The notes beneath the pieces were generated by a model. That model saw nothing but the letters and a program-made list of their open reading frames with translations. It made no database searches and was not told where the DNA came from. The position numbers and the translations under genes are program-made. From Panopea generosa (taxonomy: Eukaryota; Mollusca; Bivalvia; Adapedonta; Hiatellidae), in assembly GCA_029582155.1 (NCBI GenBank), contig CM055905.1, positions 66,049,356 to 66,113,355 on the forward strand: a DNA stretch of 64,000 bases, in the 5' to 3' direction. This document shows positions 1 to 13,700 of this stretch, in pieces. Position 1 is the first letter of the stretch, and each line of letters begins with the position of its first letter.

Positions 1-290
1 ATCAATCCCATGGAGATAAGAATTTACAGTACACTGAAACCATATAGATAAGAAATTACATTGAACCCACAGAGATAAGAAATTACATTGAACCCATGGA
101 GATGAGAAATTACATGAAAACCATATAGATAAGAATTAACACTGAACCCATGGAGATGAGAAATTACATTGAACCCATGGAGATGAGAAATTACATGAAA
201 ACCATATAGATAAGAATTAACACTGAAACCATGGAGATGAGAAATAATATCAAAACCATGGAGATGAGAAAAAGAATTTTGTTTGCCTGC
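1..290. repeat. Minisatellite, about 27-bp unit, intron upstream of first visible crb exon
   Basis: About ten diverged copies of a unit containing CATGGAGATGAGAAATTACA or the variant ACCATATAGATAAGAATTA. The array runs off the left edge, so its full length is unknown. It reads open on the minus strand only because the unit lacks stops; I do not regard that as a gene. Confidence 0.8.
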
Positions 291-842
291 GACAATAAAG
301 GGGACATTTGCTTGACTGTGTAGGTTTGTGCCAAATTTCATTGAAATAGCTATTGGATTGATTGAATTTTTTTTCTCATAATTATGAAACACAATTCTTC
401 GGAGCTGATGAAATGTGCACAGTAATTACGTTGCATCATATTACGGGCAACTTTCTGCATATTCACGGTCCCACGCCAATCAAGTTGCTGCGTCCGTAAT
501 GATATTAAGTAAAGATTTATTGTATAATTATAGAATTAAAATCTTCATTTATGCATTCAAACAATTTTTATGGCAGTCACGCATGACACAGGATTCATGC
601 TGCAATATTGTTCAGATCACATTTTCAGATATTTCTCTTTAAATATCGTTGAATCAGTTATGAAATTTAAATCAATACAGAGTCCCCACATAAAGCAAAA
701 AGTCACATCCCCCCATTGTTGGAAAGGGGAGAGATAAGGGTAATCAAGATAAGGATCAGGTCTGCTCGTAACTCACAGACAATCAGTTTGTGCAAATGTT
801 GTTGTATTGTTTTAAAGGTCCTTACAAGATTGACAATTGTTT
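291..842. other. Intronic sequence without recognised feature
   Basis: No EGF cysteine pattern, splice-flanked exon or RNA gene is visible on either strand. Short open frames here have no recognisable domain. Confidence 0.5.
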
Positions 843-1550
843 GAGTTTAGATTTTAGATAGGATATTTTATGTTTTGTTTTAGATAGGACATTTGACAAT
901 TGTTTGAATATCAGACAATTGTTCGAATTTTGTTTAGACCATTTGACAATTGTTTGAATTTTAGATAGACCATTTGACAATTGTTTGAATCTTATATAGA
1001 CTATTTAACAGTTGTTTTGAATTTTAAATAGACCATTTGGAAAGTGGAGTGTTGAGCCATTGGTTAAGTTTTGGATAGACTATTTAAGCTATTGTTTGAA
1101 TTTTATATAGACCATTTGACAATTGTTGTTATTTTATATAGACCATTTGACAATTGTTTGAATTTTAAATTGACCATTTGACAATTGTTTGAATTTTAAA
1201 TTGACCATTTGACATTTGTTTGAATTTTATAAAGACCATTTGACCATTGTTTGAATTTTATATCGACAATTTGACAATTGTTTGAATTTTAGATTGACCA
1301 TTTGACCATTGTTTGAATTTTATATTGACAATTTGACAATTGTTGTGATTTTATATAGACCATTTGGCAATTGTTGTGATTTTATATAGACCATTTGGCA
1401 ATTGTTTGAATTTTATATAGACCATTTGACAATTGTTGTTATTTTATAAAGACCATTTGGAAATTCGAGCGTTAAGCCATTGTTTGAATTTTGGATAAGA
1501 CTAATTAAGCCATTGTTTGAGTTTTATATAGACCATTTGACAGTTCAAAT
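843..1550. repeat. Minisatellite, about 31-bp unit, directly before crb exon 1
   Basis: More than 20 imperfect copies of a unit built on GACCATTTGACAATTGTTTG followed by AATTTTATATA. Internal variation includes TTGTTGTGATT copies and two longer variants near 1040 and 1455. The last copy ends about 30 bp before the exon 1 acceptor at 1578, so the array forms the polypyrimidine-poor upstream flank of that exon. Confidence 0.9.
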
Positions 1551-1578
1551 AAAATGTTGACAAAATCTTGTTAAACAG

Positions 1579-1793
1579 GTACACTGGTGACCTCTGTGAA
1601 ACCAGGTTAACCAGTGTTGACTCATGTGACCCTGACCCATGTTACCACGGCGGCACCTGCCTGACAGTCAATGAAGGATTTAAGTGCATGTGCACTGAGA
1701 ACTACCTTGGATTAAGATGCGAGGCTGTGCGTCGACATTGTGCCAGTAATAATCCATGTGAGAGTAATGCTGTTTGTGAGGACATACCCAGTG
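1579..1793 (+). CDS. crb: crb visible exon 1: end of one EGF, one full EGF, start of another
   Basis: Acceptor TTAAACAG is followed by a frame reading YTGDLCE, the end of an upstream EGF. Then comes a complete EGF (DSCDPDPC to LRCE) and the first half of the next (HCASNNPC). The exon starts in phase 2 and ends in phase 1 at CCCAGTG|GTAAAG. Because it opens in mid-EGF, more crb exons must lie before the window. Confidence 0.9.
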
Positions 1794-4700
1794 GTAAAGA
1801 ATAGTTTTGCTGTTTTCTATAAATTTATAAAATTATGTGGCAATGTACAGTTTTGTTGATTCTGTAAATTTATAAATTTATGTGGCAATGTATAGTTTTG
1901 TTGTTTTCTGTAAGAATCCCATTCTTCGGCCGTAAAAAATAAATTTTTGAACTGTACAATAGTTTGTTGTGTTAACTATTTAAATTCTGACAGGGCCCTC
2001 TTTTGGCAGTTTTTTTTGGGCTGAAATTTGGCCCCATTCCCCTTCCCTGATGTATACTTCCCCCCTCATTGAATTTACTAAAAAAAAAAAACTTATAAAA
2101 AAAAAAATATTATTATAATAATTTTTATTTTTTTTGAATAACTATTTGAGGAATTAAACAAACAAGTAAGGAAACATGGGACTGGTAAGGCTAATGTTTC
2201 TTTTTGCAAACTTGTTATACATGTGCTATGATTTTTTTCTGTGTAAGCCAAGGTACGCTGCAACAGGAAAATGATGCGAAAATTGACAACATATACAAAA
2301 ACTTGGGGTCGGAACAACTTTGTGTATGAAAGGACTCGAACTCATCTGTGTTAAAAAACGTTCAAAATATTGAAAGCTTCGATGATTCGGAGATGTAAAT
2401 AAATTCTCAATTTGTAGATTTATTCTTCATTTCCTTGTTTTGATTGGTGTACAATTTCTGTTTCACTGTTATTTGTTTTTATCTTCCGCAAGGTATATGT
2501 ATATCAGGAACATCAGGACCTTGGGATCAAACACAACTTCTGGCAGTGCGGTAGTGTAATGGATAGAGTGTTGGCTGCTCACACCGGAGGTTGCTGGTTC
2601 GATCTCCTGCATCTCATAAAACAACACTCAGTACTGGTTCAACCCAGGTAGCAGACTGGAGGGTGGTTTATATAAGCTCTGAACTTTCATTTCAATCGAG
2701 TAAAATAAATTAGTACAAACTAAAATGAATTAATATAAGGCCATAATTAATTAATTACTAGATTATCATGCTCGCCCGACCTTATTTTTCATGCTGCCCG
2801 ACCCTTTTTATTTTCATAAAAAAAAACAAAAAAAATCCAACAAAAAAATCCTTCACCACCTCCCCCTTTTTAATGAAAATTTAGATGATAATCTAGCAAT
2901 TAATTTATAATGGCTTAAACTAAACTAAAACTAATCTCTACGCGCTAAACTAACGACCTGCTGCCGTGTTATTGATGGTGGTGTATGTAGTGCATATAAT
3001 TAATGTGACGTTTATTTTTAACTTCAGGTGGCTACAGGTGCTTTTGTTCCCCTGGTTACTATGGTAACAGGTGTCAGAGTGAGATAGATGAGTGCGCCTC
3101 CACCCCATGCATTAACGGCGGCACGTGCAAAGATGGAGTGAATGGTTACACCTGTATATGTTTACCAGGTAATTTCGTAAACACAATTCATTCAGACTTG
3201 TCTGCAGATACCATTTTATATTTGAAGATTTTCATGACCTACTGCTGGAACGTCTCTTAATTTACATGTACAGTAAAATCTGAGTTTAAATGCCTATCTA
3301 GAAGGAAGCATGGATGCTCATGGTTACTTGAAATTTGATATAGTTCACACATGAATTAAACATCAGAATTATACTGTGTTTCATTACATTTGCCTTGCTC
3401 TGTCTGTCTGTCTCTGTCTCTGTCTGTCTTTCTCTCTCGTGGCTGCCTATCCTCTATCTTCTAAATTCCTATTACCTGTCTTTGTCTTTTTGTTTTGTTT
3501 GTCTGCTCTCTCTTCTGAATTCTTATTCCCTGTCTTTATCTTTTTGTTTGTCTGTTTTCTCTCTTTTCTCTCTCACTCTCTATTCTCCTATTTTCTTAAT
3601 CTACCTATTCTGCCTCTGTCTGTTTGTCTGTTTAATTTCTCTTCCATGTCCTGGTCTCAGCCTATCATGTGCTGTATTATCGCTGTACAGTTATACACAT
3701 GTATGTGTTTATTTAGGGTTATTCATGATGACAATACATTATTTATCAGGTACAACAGGGGTGAATTGTGCTGTACAGCTTGATGATGGCTGCACTCTGT
3801 CATCATGTTTACACGGGGCTACCTGTACTGACACCGCCAGCGGTAGTTACACGTGCACATGTGCTCTCGGATACACGGGGCTCCACTGCGAGAAGGACAT
3901 AGATAATTGCATTGGGTCAACGTGCCTTGCGTATCAAGTGTGTACAGACCTTGTGAATGCATATAGGTCTGTTGACTTATCTTGTCTTGCTTTAAACGTA
4001 TAATTACCATTTTCTTATTCAGTCGAAACTCATCTCGATATTGGAGGGGCTGCCAAAAAACTCGAGATATTCGAATACCGACATAGATTTTGTCTCAAAA
4101 TCAATATTTACTTTCATCACCTGATAATTGTCGTATGTCAATTGTACTTTCACTTTCATATGACAGTCCGTGCAGTAAAATTACACTGTTGTGATAAATG
4201 CTGATATTCGAGTCCTTCTTTGAATTTCTCGGCAGTGTGAGATATAAGCTGAGGCTGATTAAATGAATCAAATGATATTTAAACAATTTACATGCAATCA
4301 CTCAATTCGATGATACGATGTTTGAAACATTCTGTCAGTCTTTAAAACTGACAATTTTGCCATTGACAGGTAATTAGTGTCGCATCTCACAAACCGTGAA
4401 AAATGGTTCGCAAAGATTTTCACACGACATGGAAAACACACAATATTATGTCAACAATAGTTACATGTATGTTGAGACAAACGTTCACTTAAAAGTATGA
4501 AACGATCAATCGGGAAATATAACTGGGATCGAGATATCCAAAATATCGACACATACAATATTGAGTAAAAAGGAATATATTTATATGCACAAAGAAGGGG
4601 AAAAGTTGGGGATGGTAAAATATATCGACACTACCAGAATATGGACTCAAGCGATATCGAGATTACGAGTTTCAACTTTATTTAGAAAAACAAAAATTAA

Positions 4701-7700
4701 TTTCTTTCCTTTATTTTTACTATAAAATTGTTACTAGTATAAAATTTTGTAAATGGCTCTTCTATCCTTGTTGCTCTGTTACAATGTAGCTCAGTTGGTA
4801 GCATGTATTAATAGTAAGACATGCTACCATCTGAGCTACATTGGGGTCGTGAGTTCAAACTTCTGCCTGATCACAGTCTCTGTGATGATTGATATACAAC
4901 ATTACATACTATTGTCTTTCATTTCTCATCACTGATTCAAGTGGGAAAGTAATCAGTTACATGTGGAGATGGGTGTGTTGGAGTACTGGTTAACCTACAA
5001 GGATCCCGGGAAAGAGTAGTTAACTGATCTTCTGTTAAGAAAACAAATTCTATCCTTGTTTTTTAACCATTTCTTTCTCATGTAGAAGAGTAGTTTATTA
5101 TAAATTACTGACTGAGAGGAAACTGATGAATACCCAGATCAAGTTTCTTAGTAGTCAGGTTGATCAGGTCTACATTGTTTGCAATTGGCTCAATTTCCAG
5201 TTTAAGAACTTGTATATGAAATGCTATCCAGTTTGCTTCCTGGGTAGAACCAGCCCCGGAGTTGTTCTTGAGAAGACATTGGATTGAGGTGGGGATTGAA
5301 CCGGCAACCTCTAGTGTGAGTGACTGACCAACACACTATCCACTGCACCCATACCCCGCTTTAATATTTTAATGGTTTTGGTATCATCAGGGTCAATGCG
5401 CCATGTGTACTAAGTGTGTACAGGCCGAGCAAATGCTTATAGCATAAATGATGATAATAGAGTTGATATGAAAAGTAAGTGGATGTTTTTAATGGGGTTT
5501 AACAGCATTTTTAACACATTTCAGGTTATATTTGGCATATCTCAGTTTTATTGGTGGAGAAAGTCCACATGTCCTTCCGCAAGTAACTGGCAAACTTTCT
5601 CACATAAAGGTTTTGGAGCAAGCAGAACTCGAACCTACGTCCTTAGCGATGAGAGATAAGTGATCTTGAGACGGCACCTTAGACCACTTGGCCAGGGAGG
5701 CCGCAAGTGGATATTTAGATAAGTTTAAAAATAAAAAGACAATGACATCCCAATATTGATGTTGGATGTTGACAACATTTTATATATATTATATATATAC
5801 AGGTGTGACTGTCCCCCAGGAACATCCGGTGTTACGTGCAACATTTACGTTGACACATGCATTAGTAGCCCATGTCTGAACGACGGTATGTGTATACATG
5901 AGGGTGACAGATACGTGTGTCAGTGCCCACAGGTATGTAAGTTATTATTGTCCTCATAATTACAGACTGTAGGTCAGTGCTACAATTAGATTTATTTTAA
6001 AATATACTTGTAAAAACATGCAGCATACTTTATTTTGCCTAAGAATACCATTGTCTTATTAAAATGTTTTTGTGATTTAGATAAATTTTAGTTGCCTGAG
6101 TTCTGTTTGTTAGATTTCAGAGTTTATGACAAATATATTCTGCTCTGCTTTGATTCCTGCTTCTGCTCTGCTTGCTCCCACTCTGCTAAACTCCTCTGCT
6201 AAGCTCTGCTCCAATTCCTGCTCATGCTCTGCTCAGGTCATGCTCTGCTCCGATTTCTGCTCTGCTAAGCTCATGCTCTGCTCTGATTCTGGCTCTGATC
6301 TGCTCTGTTTCAATTCCTACACCTGTTCTCCTCTGATCTTATGTTTAATAAGCATATAACCCAGTCAGTAAAAGCTAACGTTGTATTTATTGTTGTATTT
6401 GCATCGCTTTCAACAATTTTTCAGTCATATCGCGACGGTGTCTACTTGAGACAGTATTCTAAGCGCTGTCACACTGGAGTATCATGTCGCAGACACATGG
6501 TATGATACCCCACCCAGTCACATTATACTGACACCGGGCCAACCAGACCTAGAACTCTCCTCTAATGCTGAGCGTCAAGCGAGGAAGCTTCTAGTACCAT
6601 TTTTTAAGTTTTTGGTATGACCTGGCTGGGGGTTGAACCCACGACCGTCCGCATGCGAAGCGGACACTCTACCACTAGACCACGCTACGGTCTACGTTGT
6701 ATTTAATATTTTGCTTTGTGTGGAATGGAAAAATACTAACATGTATATTATTTTGACCTCAGTTATTGTAAATTCTTGGGTGCAAATAAACAAAAAAAAA
6801 GTTTATCCATGTTTGTTTTATAATCATCTAGCATCCATCATAATCATGGAGAGCTATTAGTGCAGATGCAAAACAAGTGCCATTTTATCTCCAGTACATT
6901 TGGTACCTTCATGCCCTTATGTAATAAACTAAAACTTAATTTAAAGAAATTTCATCAATTAAACCAGATTTACTCCTGTTTATGAAAAAGATAAACTAGG
7001 TTTGGCTTTATATAATAATCTTATGCACATTTCTTCTTGCAGGGTTATGCTGGCATCAACTGTGAGGTGCAGACTGACATGTGCTATCCAGATCCGTGTT
7101 TACACGGCAGCATGTGTACAACCAACTACTCAGTGACCCCAGGTTACACGTGTCAGTGTGGGGAAGGGTTTGTAGGTAAGACTTGCTATTTTACTTTTAC
7201 ACATTCAACACAACGTAGGTAAAGTGGTAGAGTGTATGTATCATTGTATGCCTCCAAGGTTAGATCCAATTTGTTGGACAGATTACTGCCCTGGCTCTGA
7301 GATTGTAAACACTTGAGTTCATACTCAATTCACCTGACTCGAGCTGTCAATCAAACGAGTCAATAATCCAATCAGCGATCAATATTTGTTGCTACATCAC
7401 CATTTTCCTTAGACAAACTTATGGTCTGTAAGTAAACACCACATTGTATTTACATGGACAAACATCACCACATGACCAGAGGACGGAGCGATTATCTCTC
7501 TCGCGTCGGGTCAGTTAAGAACAGCTTTGACCAATTAATCATTTTATAAGTCTCTTGCCTTGATCATACTGTGAAAATGTACTAGTCATGATTCTTGATT
7601 AGAGCTTGGCATGTAGTTGGTCATTCTAGGACTGGCATCACTGTAATTATAATCACTGTGTGGGATATAATACAAAGTTTCTACAGCCTGATTCTGAAGT

Positions 7701-10700
7701 ATCACAACCCTTAGTACATTATCTCCAGCAGACTCTGTCCAGGTTTTAGCCGGGCGCGATTAGCTCATTCAGTTTCGCATCTGGCTTTCAATCCAGGGAT
7801 CGTGAGTTTGAATCCCCACCCGGCAACAGTCTCCGTAATGATTGATATACGACATTGTGTCTCATTGTCATTCGTCTCTCACCACTGATTCAAGTGGGAA
7901 AGTTATCAGTTACTTGCGGAGACTGGGTGTGCTCGAATACTGGTAAACCTTTCAGGATCCCAGGAAACAGTGGGTAACTGATAGTCTGTTAGCCCTCCAT
8001 GGCATAGAAATGACGCAAAATATTCAATCAATCAACCAATCAGACTTCAAGCATGGTTGTTTCACAATTGATGTTAAAAAATAAATCCTTGATATATATA
8101 AAACTGTTGATATTTACTTCTTTGTAGGCGATAGATGTGAAGGGAAGATAGCCAACTGTTTGTCCTCACCCTGTTTTCATGGAGGGACATGTGTCGAAAA
8201 TATCAACACAGCTGGTTTCACGTGCCAGTGTACAGACACTTACACAGGAGCCACGTGCGACAGTAAGAATGATGGATGCTTGGTGACAGGGTGCGACAAT
8301 GGAGGAAGCTGTGTTCAGACAGATGGAGGTAGCATATTTTAATGCAATTCTTCTTTTCATTCCCCCGCCATTCGAAGACTGTACAATGGACATTTAGTGT
8401 TACCCCTGTCCGTTCATTAGTCTGATCATTTGTTTGTTTGTCCGTCCTTCCAGAAAATTGGTTTCAGTTCAATAACTGCTACTGAAAGGGTCTATGTGTT
8501 TAATTTTTATTTCTTATATATAATTATAAAATATAGGCCAATTTCTCAACATCGTTAAAATTTTACCACAATTATACGTTCTTTTCGACTTAATTTTCTC
8601 TAAAATTTGGTTTTCTGATCAATAGCGGGACCATTTGTGTCAACTGACACATTTCTAGTTTCATTAATGCATCCTACTGATGTAGACAGATAATCATTAT
8701 AATTAAAATAATGACTTGATTTTACGTGAAAATTCAGTTGGACAGAATCCTATCTTCCCTGAGGTCCTCAACAATAAAATTAAACAAGAACAGTGTTAAA
8801 CATTAATTATATAAATGAACATCAAATATACTAATTTTCAAAGAATATATAGATTAGTGTTATGTAAATATAAGACCGGTATGCTATGATCTGCTCCGTT
8901 GAAGATATTTACCTTTCAACTAAAAGACTGAATGATTGTTTAATAAAATCGAGGATGGAATTCCAAATTACATTTCCTGAATATGACAAAGATTTTCTTA
9001 ATAATTATCAATATGGCTTTGGGATATACAATATATTTTCTGAAGTGGATCTGAAGTTTCGGGAATGTAATTCATGTAAATGATTCTCGAGAATGAGGTG
9101 GTGAAATTCCTTTAATTATTCTGTACATTAGCATTGCTTTTTGATAATTAACTCTTATCATAAAATTCCATTTGATGTAAAATAACCTGTCTAAATCAAT
9201 AACATTTATTGACAGTGATTAAACATGCTTAGGCTAATAATGAATGTTTCTTTTATAAAAATGGTACTTTACCTTGAATTTCAAGGTCACACATGCACGT
9301 GTTTAACTGGTTGGTCAGGTGTCACGTGTCAGGATGACGTGGATGAGTGTGAAGAGATGCCCTGCGTGAATGATGGTCAGTGCATAAACGTGGCTGGAAC
9401 CTACATATGTATATGCGGCACGTACTGGACCGGCAAGAACTGCGAAATAGATGAGGTGGAATGTAGAACATTTGTGTGTGAAAATAATGCCACATGTATT
9501 GAGGTGCTGGGTGGTCCTCCCACATGCCAGTGTGTACCAGGTGAGAATTGTTATTTTAATGCCACGTGTATTAAAGTGCTGGGCGGTCCTCCCACGTGCC
9601 AGTTTGTACCAGGTGGGATTTCTTGTTTTAATGGGAAGTGTATTGAGGTGCTGGGCAGTCCTCCCATGTGCAAGTGTGAACCAGGTGAGATTTCGTGTTT
9701 TAATGCCAAGTGTATTGAGGTGCTGGGCAGTCCTCCCACATGCCAGGTGAGATTTCTTGTTTTAATGTCATGTGTATTGAGGTACTGGGCAGTCCTCCCA
9801 CATGCCAGGTGAGATTTCTTGTTTTAATGTCATGTGTATTGAGATGCTGGGCAGTCTTCCCACATGCCAGGTGAGATTTCTTGTTTTAATGTCAAGTGTA
9901 TTGAGGGGCTGGGCAGTCCTCCCACATGCCAGTGTGAACCAGGTAAGATTTCTTGTTTTAATGCCACGTGTATTGAGGTGCTGGACAGTCCTCCCACATG
10001 TCAGTGTGAACCAGGTGAGATTTCTTGTTTTACTGCCACGTGTATTGAGATGCTGGGCAGTCCACCCACATGCCAGTGTGTACCAGGTAAGATTTCTTGT
10101 TTTAATGCCACGTGTATTGAGGTGCTGGACAGTCCTCCCACATGCCAGTGTGAACCATGTGAGATTTCTTGTTTTAATGCCACGTGTATTGAGGTGCTTG
10201 GCAGTCCTCCCACATGCCAGTGTGTACTAGGTAAGATTTCTTGTTTTAATGCCATGTGTATTGAGGTGCTGGGCAGTCCTCCCACATGCCAGTGTGAACC
10301 ATGTGAGATTTCTTGTTTTAATGTCATGTGTATTGAGATGCTGGGCAGTCCCCCCACATGCCAGGTGAAATTTCTTGTTTTAATGTCATGTGTATTGAGG
10401 TGCTGGGCAGTCCTCCCACATGCATGTGTGAACCGGATGAGATTTCTTGTTTTAATGCTACGTGTATTGAGGTGCTGGGCAATCCTCCCATATTTTTTGC
10501 CCCAACCCAGAACTTTTTATTTTGGTAGATTTGGATACTTCATAGTCGTTTATAACAAATAAGAAAAATTGTACCATTTAAAATTCAATAAAAAAGTTTG
10601 GGAAGATGCTTTGTGCTTCAGCAGGTAGGAGCATGGTAAACCAGTATTAATTAAGGATGACCTTGAACTATTGTTATGCTATACATTTGTATGAAAAAAT

Positions 10701-13700
10701 TGAACTTTTGATTCTTCGTTATAAAGGTACAACTGGAAGGTTGTGTGAGACGACACTTGATGGCTGCGACTCGAGTCCATGTCTGAACGATGCAGTCTGC
10801 ACAAACTTACATGGGAATTTTACATGTCAGTGCCCTGAAGGATATACAGGTCAGTCTGTCTGTCTGTCTGTGTGAGTTTTTCATAAATCATTTACAAATA
10901 TAAACTTGATTTTAAAACCAAGGTTCATGAGGATTTTGCATTCATCATTAATTTTTTTTTATCTTTATAGTTTAATTATCAGAAATAAAACCAAAATTGT
11001 CTGGTTTGTCAAATCTACTAAAACGTGACAAAATTGATTAAATGGGATTGATAAACTTGAAATTTAATCTCCGTTCTAAAAATAGACAGTACTGCAAAAC
11101 TTCTTGGCAACCTTCGCATCGTAAATAGGACTGTTTCTAAGATGAAACAATTTTTACTATGTTTAATATGTTTAAACCTGTGTAACGAATCAAATGAAAT
11201 CAAACTGAAATCATGTGACTCATTTAATATGTAAAAAAATATATTTTTTACTGGGAAATCTATTTTAGTCTAGCCTAGGTGCTTAGCCCAAGTTAGGATA
11301 TCCCTTTTCCATATATCATTTAGGCATGTTCAAATAGATATCACCATATTCAACACATTTCAGGTTGTATATGGTATATCAAGTTTTATTGGAAGATCTC
11401 CGAATGAATCTGAGTAGAACCACCGTCCTTCCGGTAATTGAAAAGAAAAGTGACTGTTGTTTTTAAAGAAATGTTTGTTATAATAAAATTTAATTATATG
11501 TTTAAAACAATGTGCTTTGCAAATAGATTTAGTAAATGTTGTCAGTTTCCAGGAGCCTGTGTGGTTCCGGGTAAGAATAGAATCACTGTCGATCTCTGCA
11601 GAGGGGTAGGAATCCTCCAAATGGGTGTCATTTCAATTTTATCATTTTTTGTCATGTTCACTATTGTGGTTAACTTACCAAGCCCTGTGTGGTTCAAGGG
11701 AACCATATGAATGATGGCAAGAATAGGATCATGATTGTGGCTCATGCATGTCGTAGGAACCGACAGTGTGAGTAATACGATAGAATTTGTTGAAACTCTG
11801 CAGTTCTGTATGTATCAGGTATCAAGGTTCTAGGTTCATTCTGCATATTCATTTGTTGGTGTATTTTTTTAATCTGTATGTTAATTTGTTGTTTTTGTAC
11901 ATGTAGAGTGAAACTGGAATCTTCCTTCGTGTTGACGTTGAATAACCTTATGTGTTGGTACGCTTTAAAACCCCATTCGTTCATTCTGTTTCCAGGATTA
12001 CGTTGTGGCACAGAGATTGATGAATGTGCCCTGTACACACCATGCCAGAACAATTCCACATGCACCGACCTCCTCAACACATACTCATGTAGCTGTCTCC
12101 CTGGTTACACAGGGGTCAACTGTAGTGTAAATATAGATGATTGCAACCTTGACCCTTGTCACCATGGTAGCACATGTAAAGATGGGGTGAATGGATACAC
12201 TTGTGTTTGTACTGCTGGATACACAGGTATGGCAGAGTGCCTTTAAGAATGACTGTAGTGATCCTTTAACCCTTTACTCCATAGATACGTGTTTTCCCGC
12301 ACGAATCACAGAAGGCCTTTGAAAACAGTGCAGGAAGAGTTCAGATTGCTCGTAACGAGCAATCTGAACACTTCCTGCACTGTTTTCCAGTCTGTCAGTT
12401 AATATAAACATAATTCACCCATTGCTGATATGTGGTGAATTAATGCTTTCAGTATTAGAGGTGTCCAAAGGCGTCTATATGAAGTAAAGGGTCTATATGA
12501 AGTAAAGGGTTAAGCTGAAATTAAAATAAACATTTTATTAGAGGGAATTCAGCGCGACAAAGCAGCGCTATCAAGGGAAAATTACGATTTTTTAGGGCTT
12601 TAGCAAACTGGTAAGTAAAGTGTAACACTGTTAAGGTCATGCTCTAACCAATAAGTATCAGATATTACAATAATACTTCATATCCAGTGGGTTTTTTATC
12701 CCCCAATTGTAAGAAATATTTAAAAAAAAATCATTTGGGGTTGTTTTTTTTGCCTCATTTGTGAAAAAATTGTGAAGTAGCAAAAATATCAGCCTTTGTT
12801 TAATAAAGTAAAAAAAGCTCTGAAATTTTCGTGACAAACTCAGAACAGTGACCATGTTTGAGAACAGAAGGTCAGTTCTCAGAACAGGATTTGTTCAACA
12901 ATTTTGTGTACAGTCAAACCTGTGTTAGTGGTCACCTCTATTAAGCAATCACTTTTTTTACCATTTTTATAGTTTTAGTTTTAATTAACCTGTATTACGC
13001 AGCCACCTGCCTTAAGGGGTCATTTTTGCTCTTTCCCTTGATTGGCTGCTTAAGTCATGTTTGACTGTAAATTGAATATTGAATTTGTATCATAAGCTGA
13101 CCACAATGGTATGGTAAACTTATGTATAAGTTATAACTTAGAAAAAAGCTTTAATAGATATAAACTTGCAATCATTGACTTTTGCCACTATATTTTGTTT
13201 CCAATTAATTAATTTGGTCTTTGAGTATCTACAAGTTAAGATTGTTTTGCAGGTGAGAACTGTGACGTTGACATCAATGAATGTGACCTTGACCCCTGCC
13301 TCAACAATGCCACCTGTGTGAATATGGAGAACAAATACAGTTGCCTATGTGCATCCGGATTTACAGGTAATTACAGTCAAACCTGTCTTAAGCAGTCAGT
13401 CAAGGGAATGAGCAAAAGTGGCCTTTTAAGACAGGTTGTTGCTTAATACAGGTTAATTTACACTGAAAGCATATAAATGGCAAATAGAAAATATGGTTGC
13501 TTAAGACAGGTAGCTGCTTAATAGACTTATTACACAGGTTTGACTATATTTGTAATATCAGTACTGGATTCTGTTTTACCAACATATATAAGTATTTTCT
13601 TAAATATTTAAAAACTTAAATTAAATAAAGGCATCCAAATAATCATGATTTTAGACTGGTTCTATACAAACTTCATTTTGTTTCATTGACAATTATTAAA

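Noticed and set aside
24-392. Minus-strand 122-residue open frame rich in SHLHGF
   Set aside because: Translation of the about 27-bp minisatellite.
3376-4003. Leu/Ser-rich open frames that run into crb exon 3
   Set aside because: The upstream part is a CT-rich intron tract. The acceptor at 3749 and the frame join to exon 2 explain the real exon.
9802-10562. Open frames of 142 and 232 residues with EGF-like text after crb exon 7
   Set aside because: They are copies of the exon 7 end. Frame breaks at the 62-bp units and the lack of a complete EGF cysteine set make a separate gene or a long exon unlikely.
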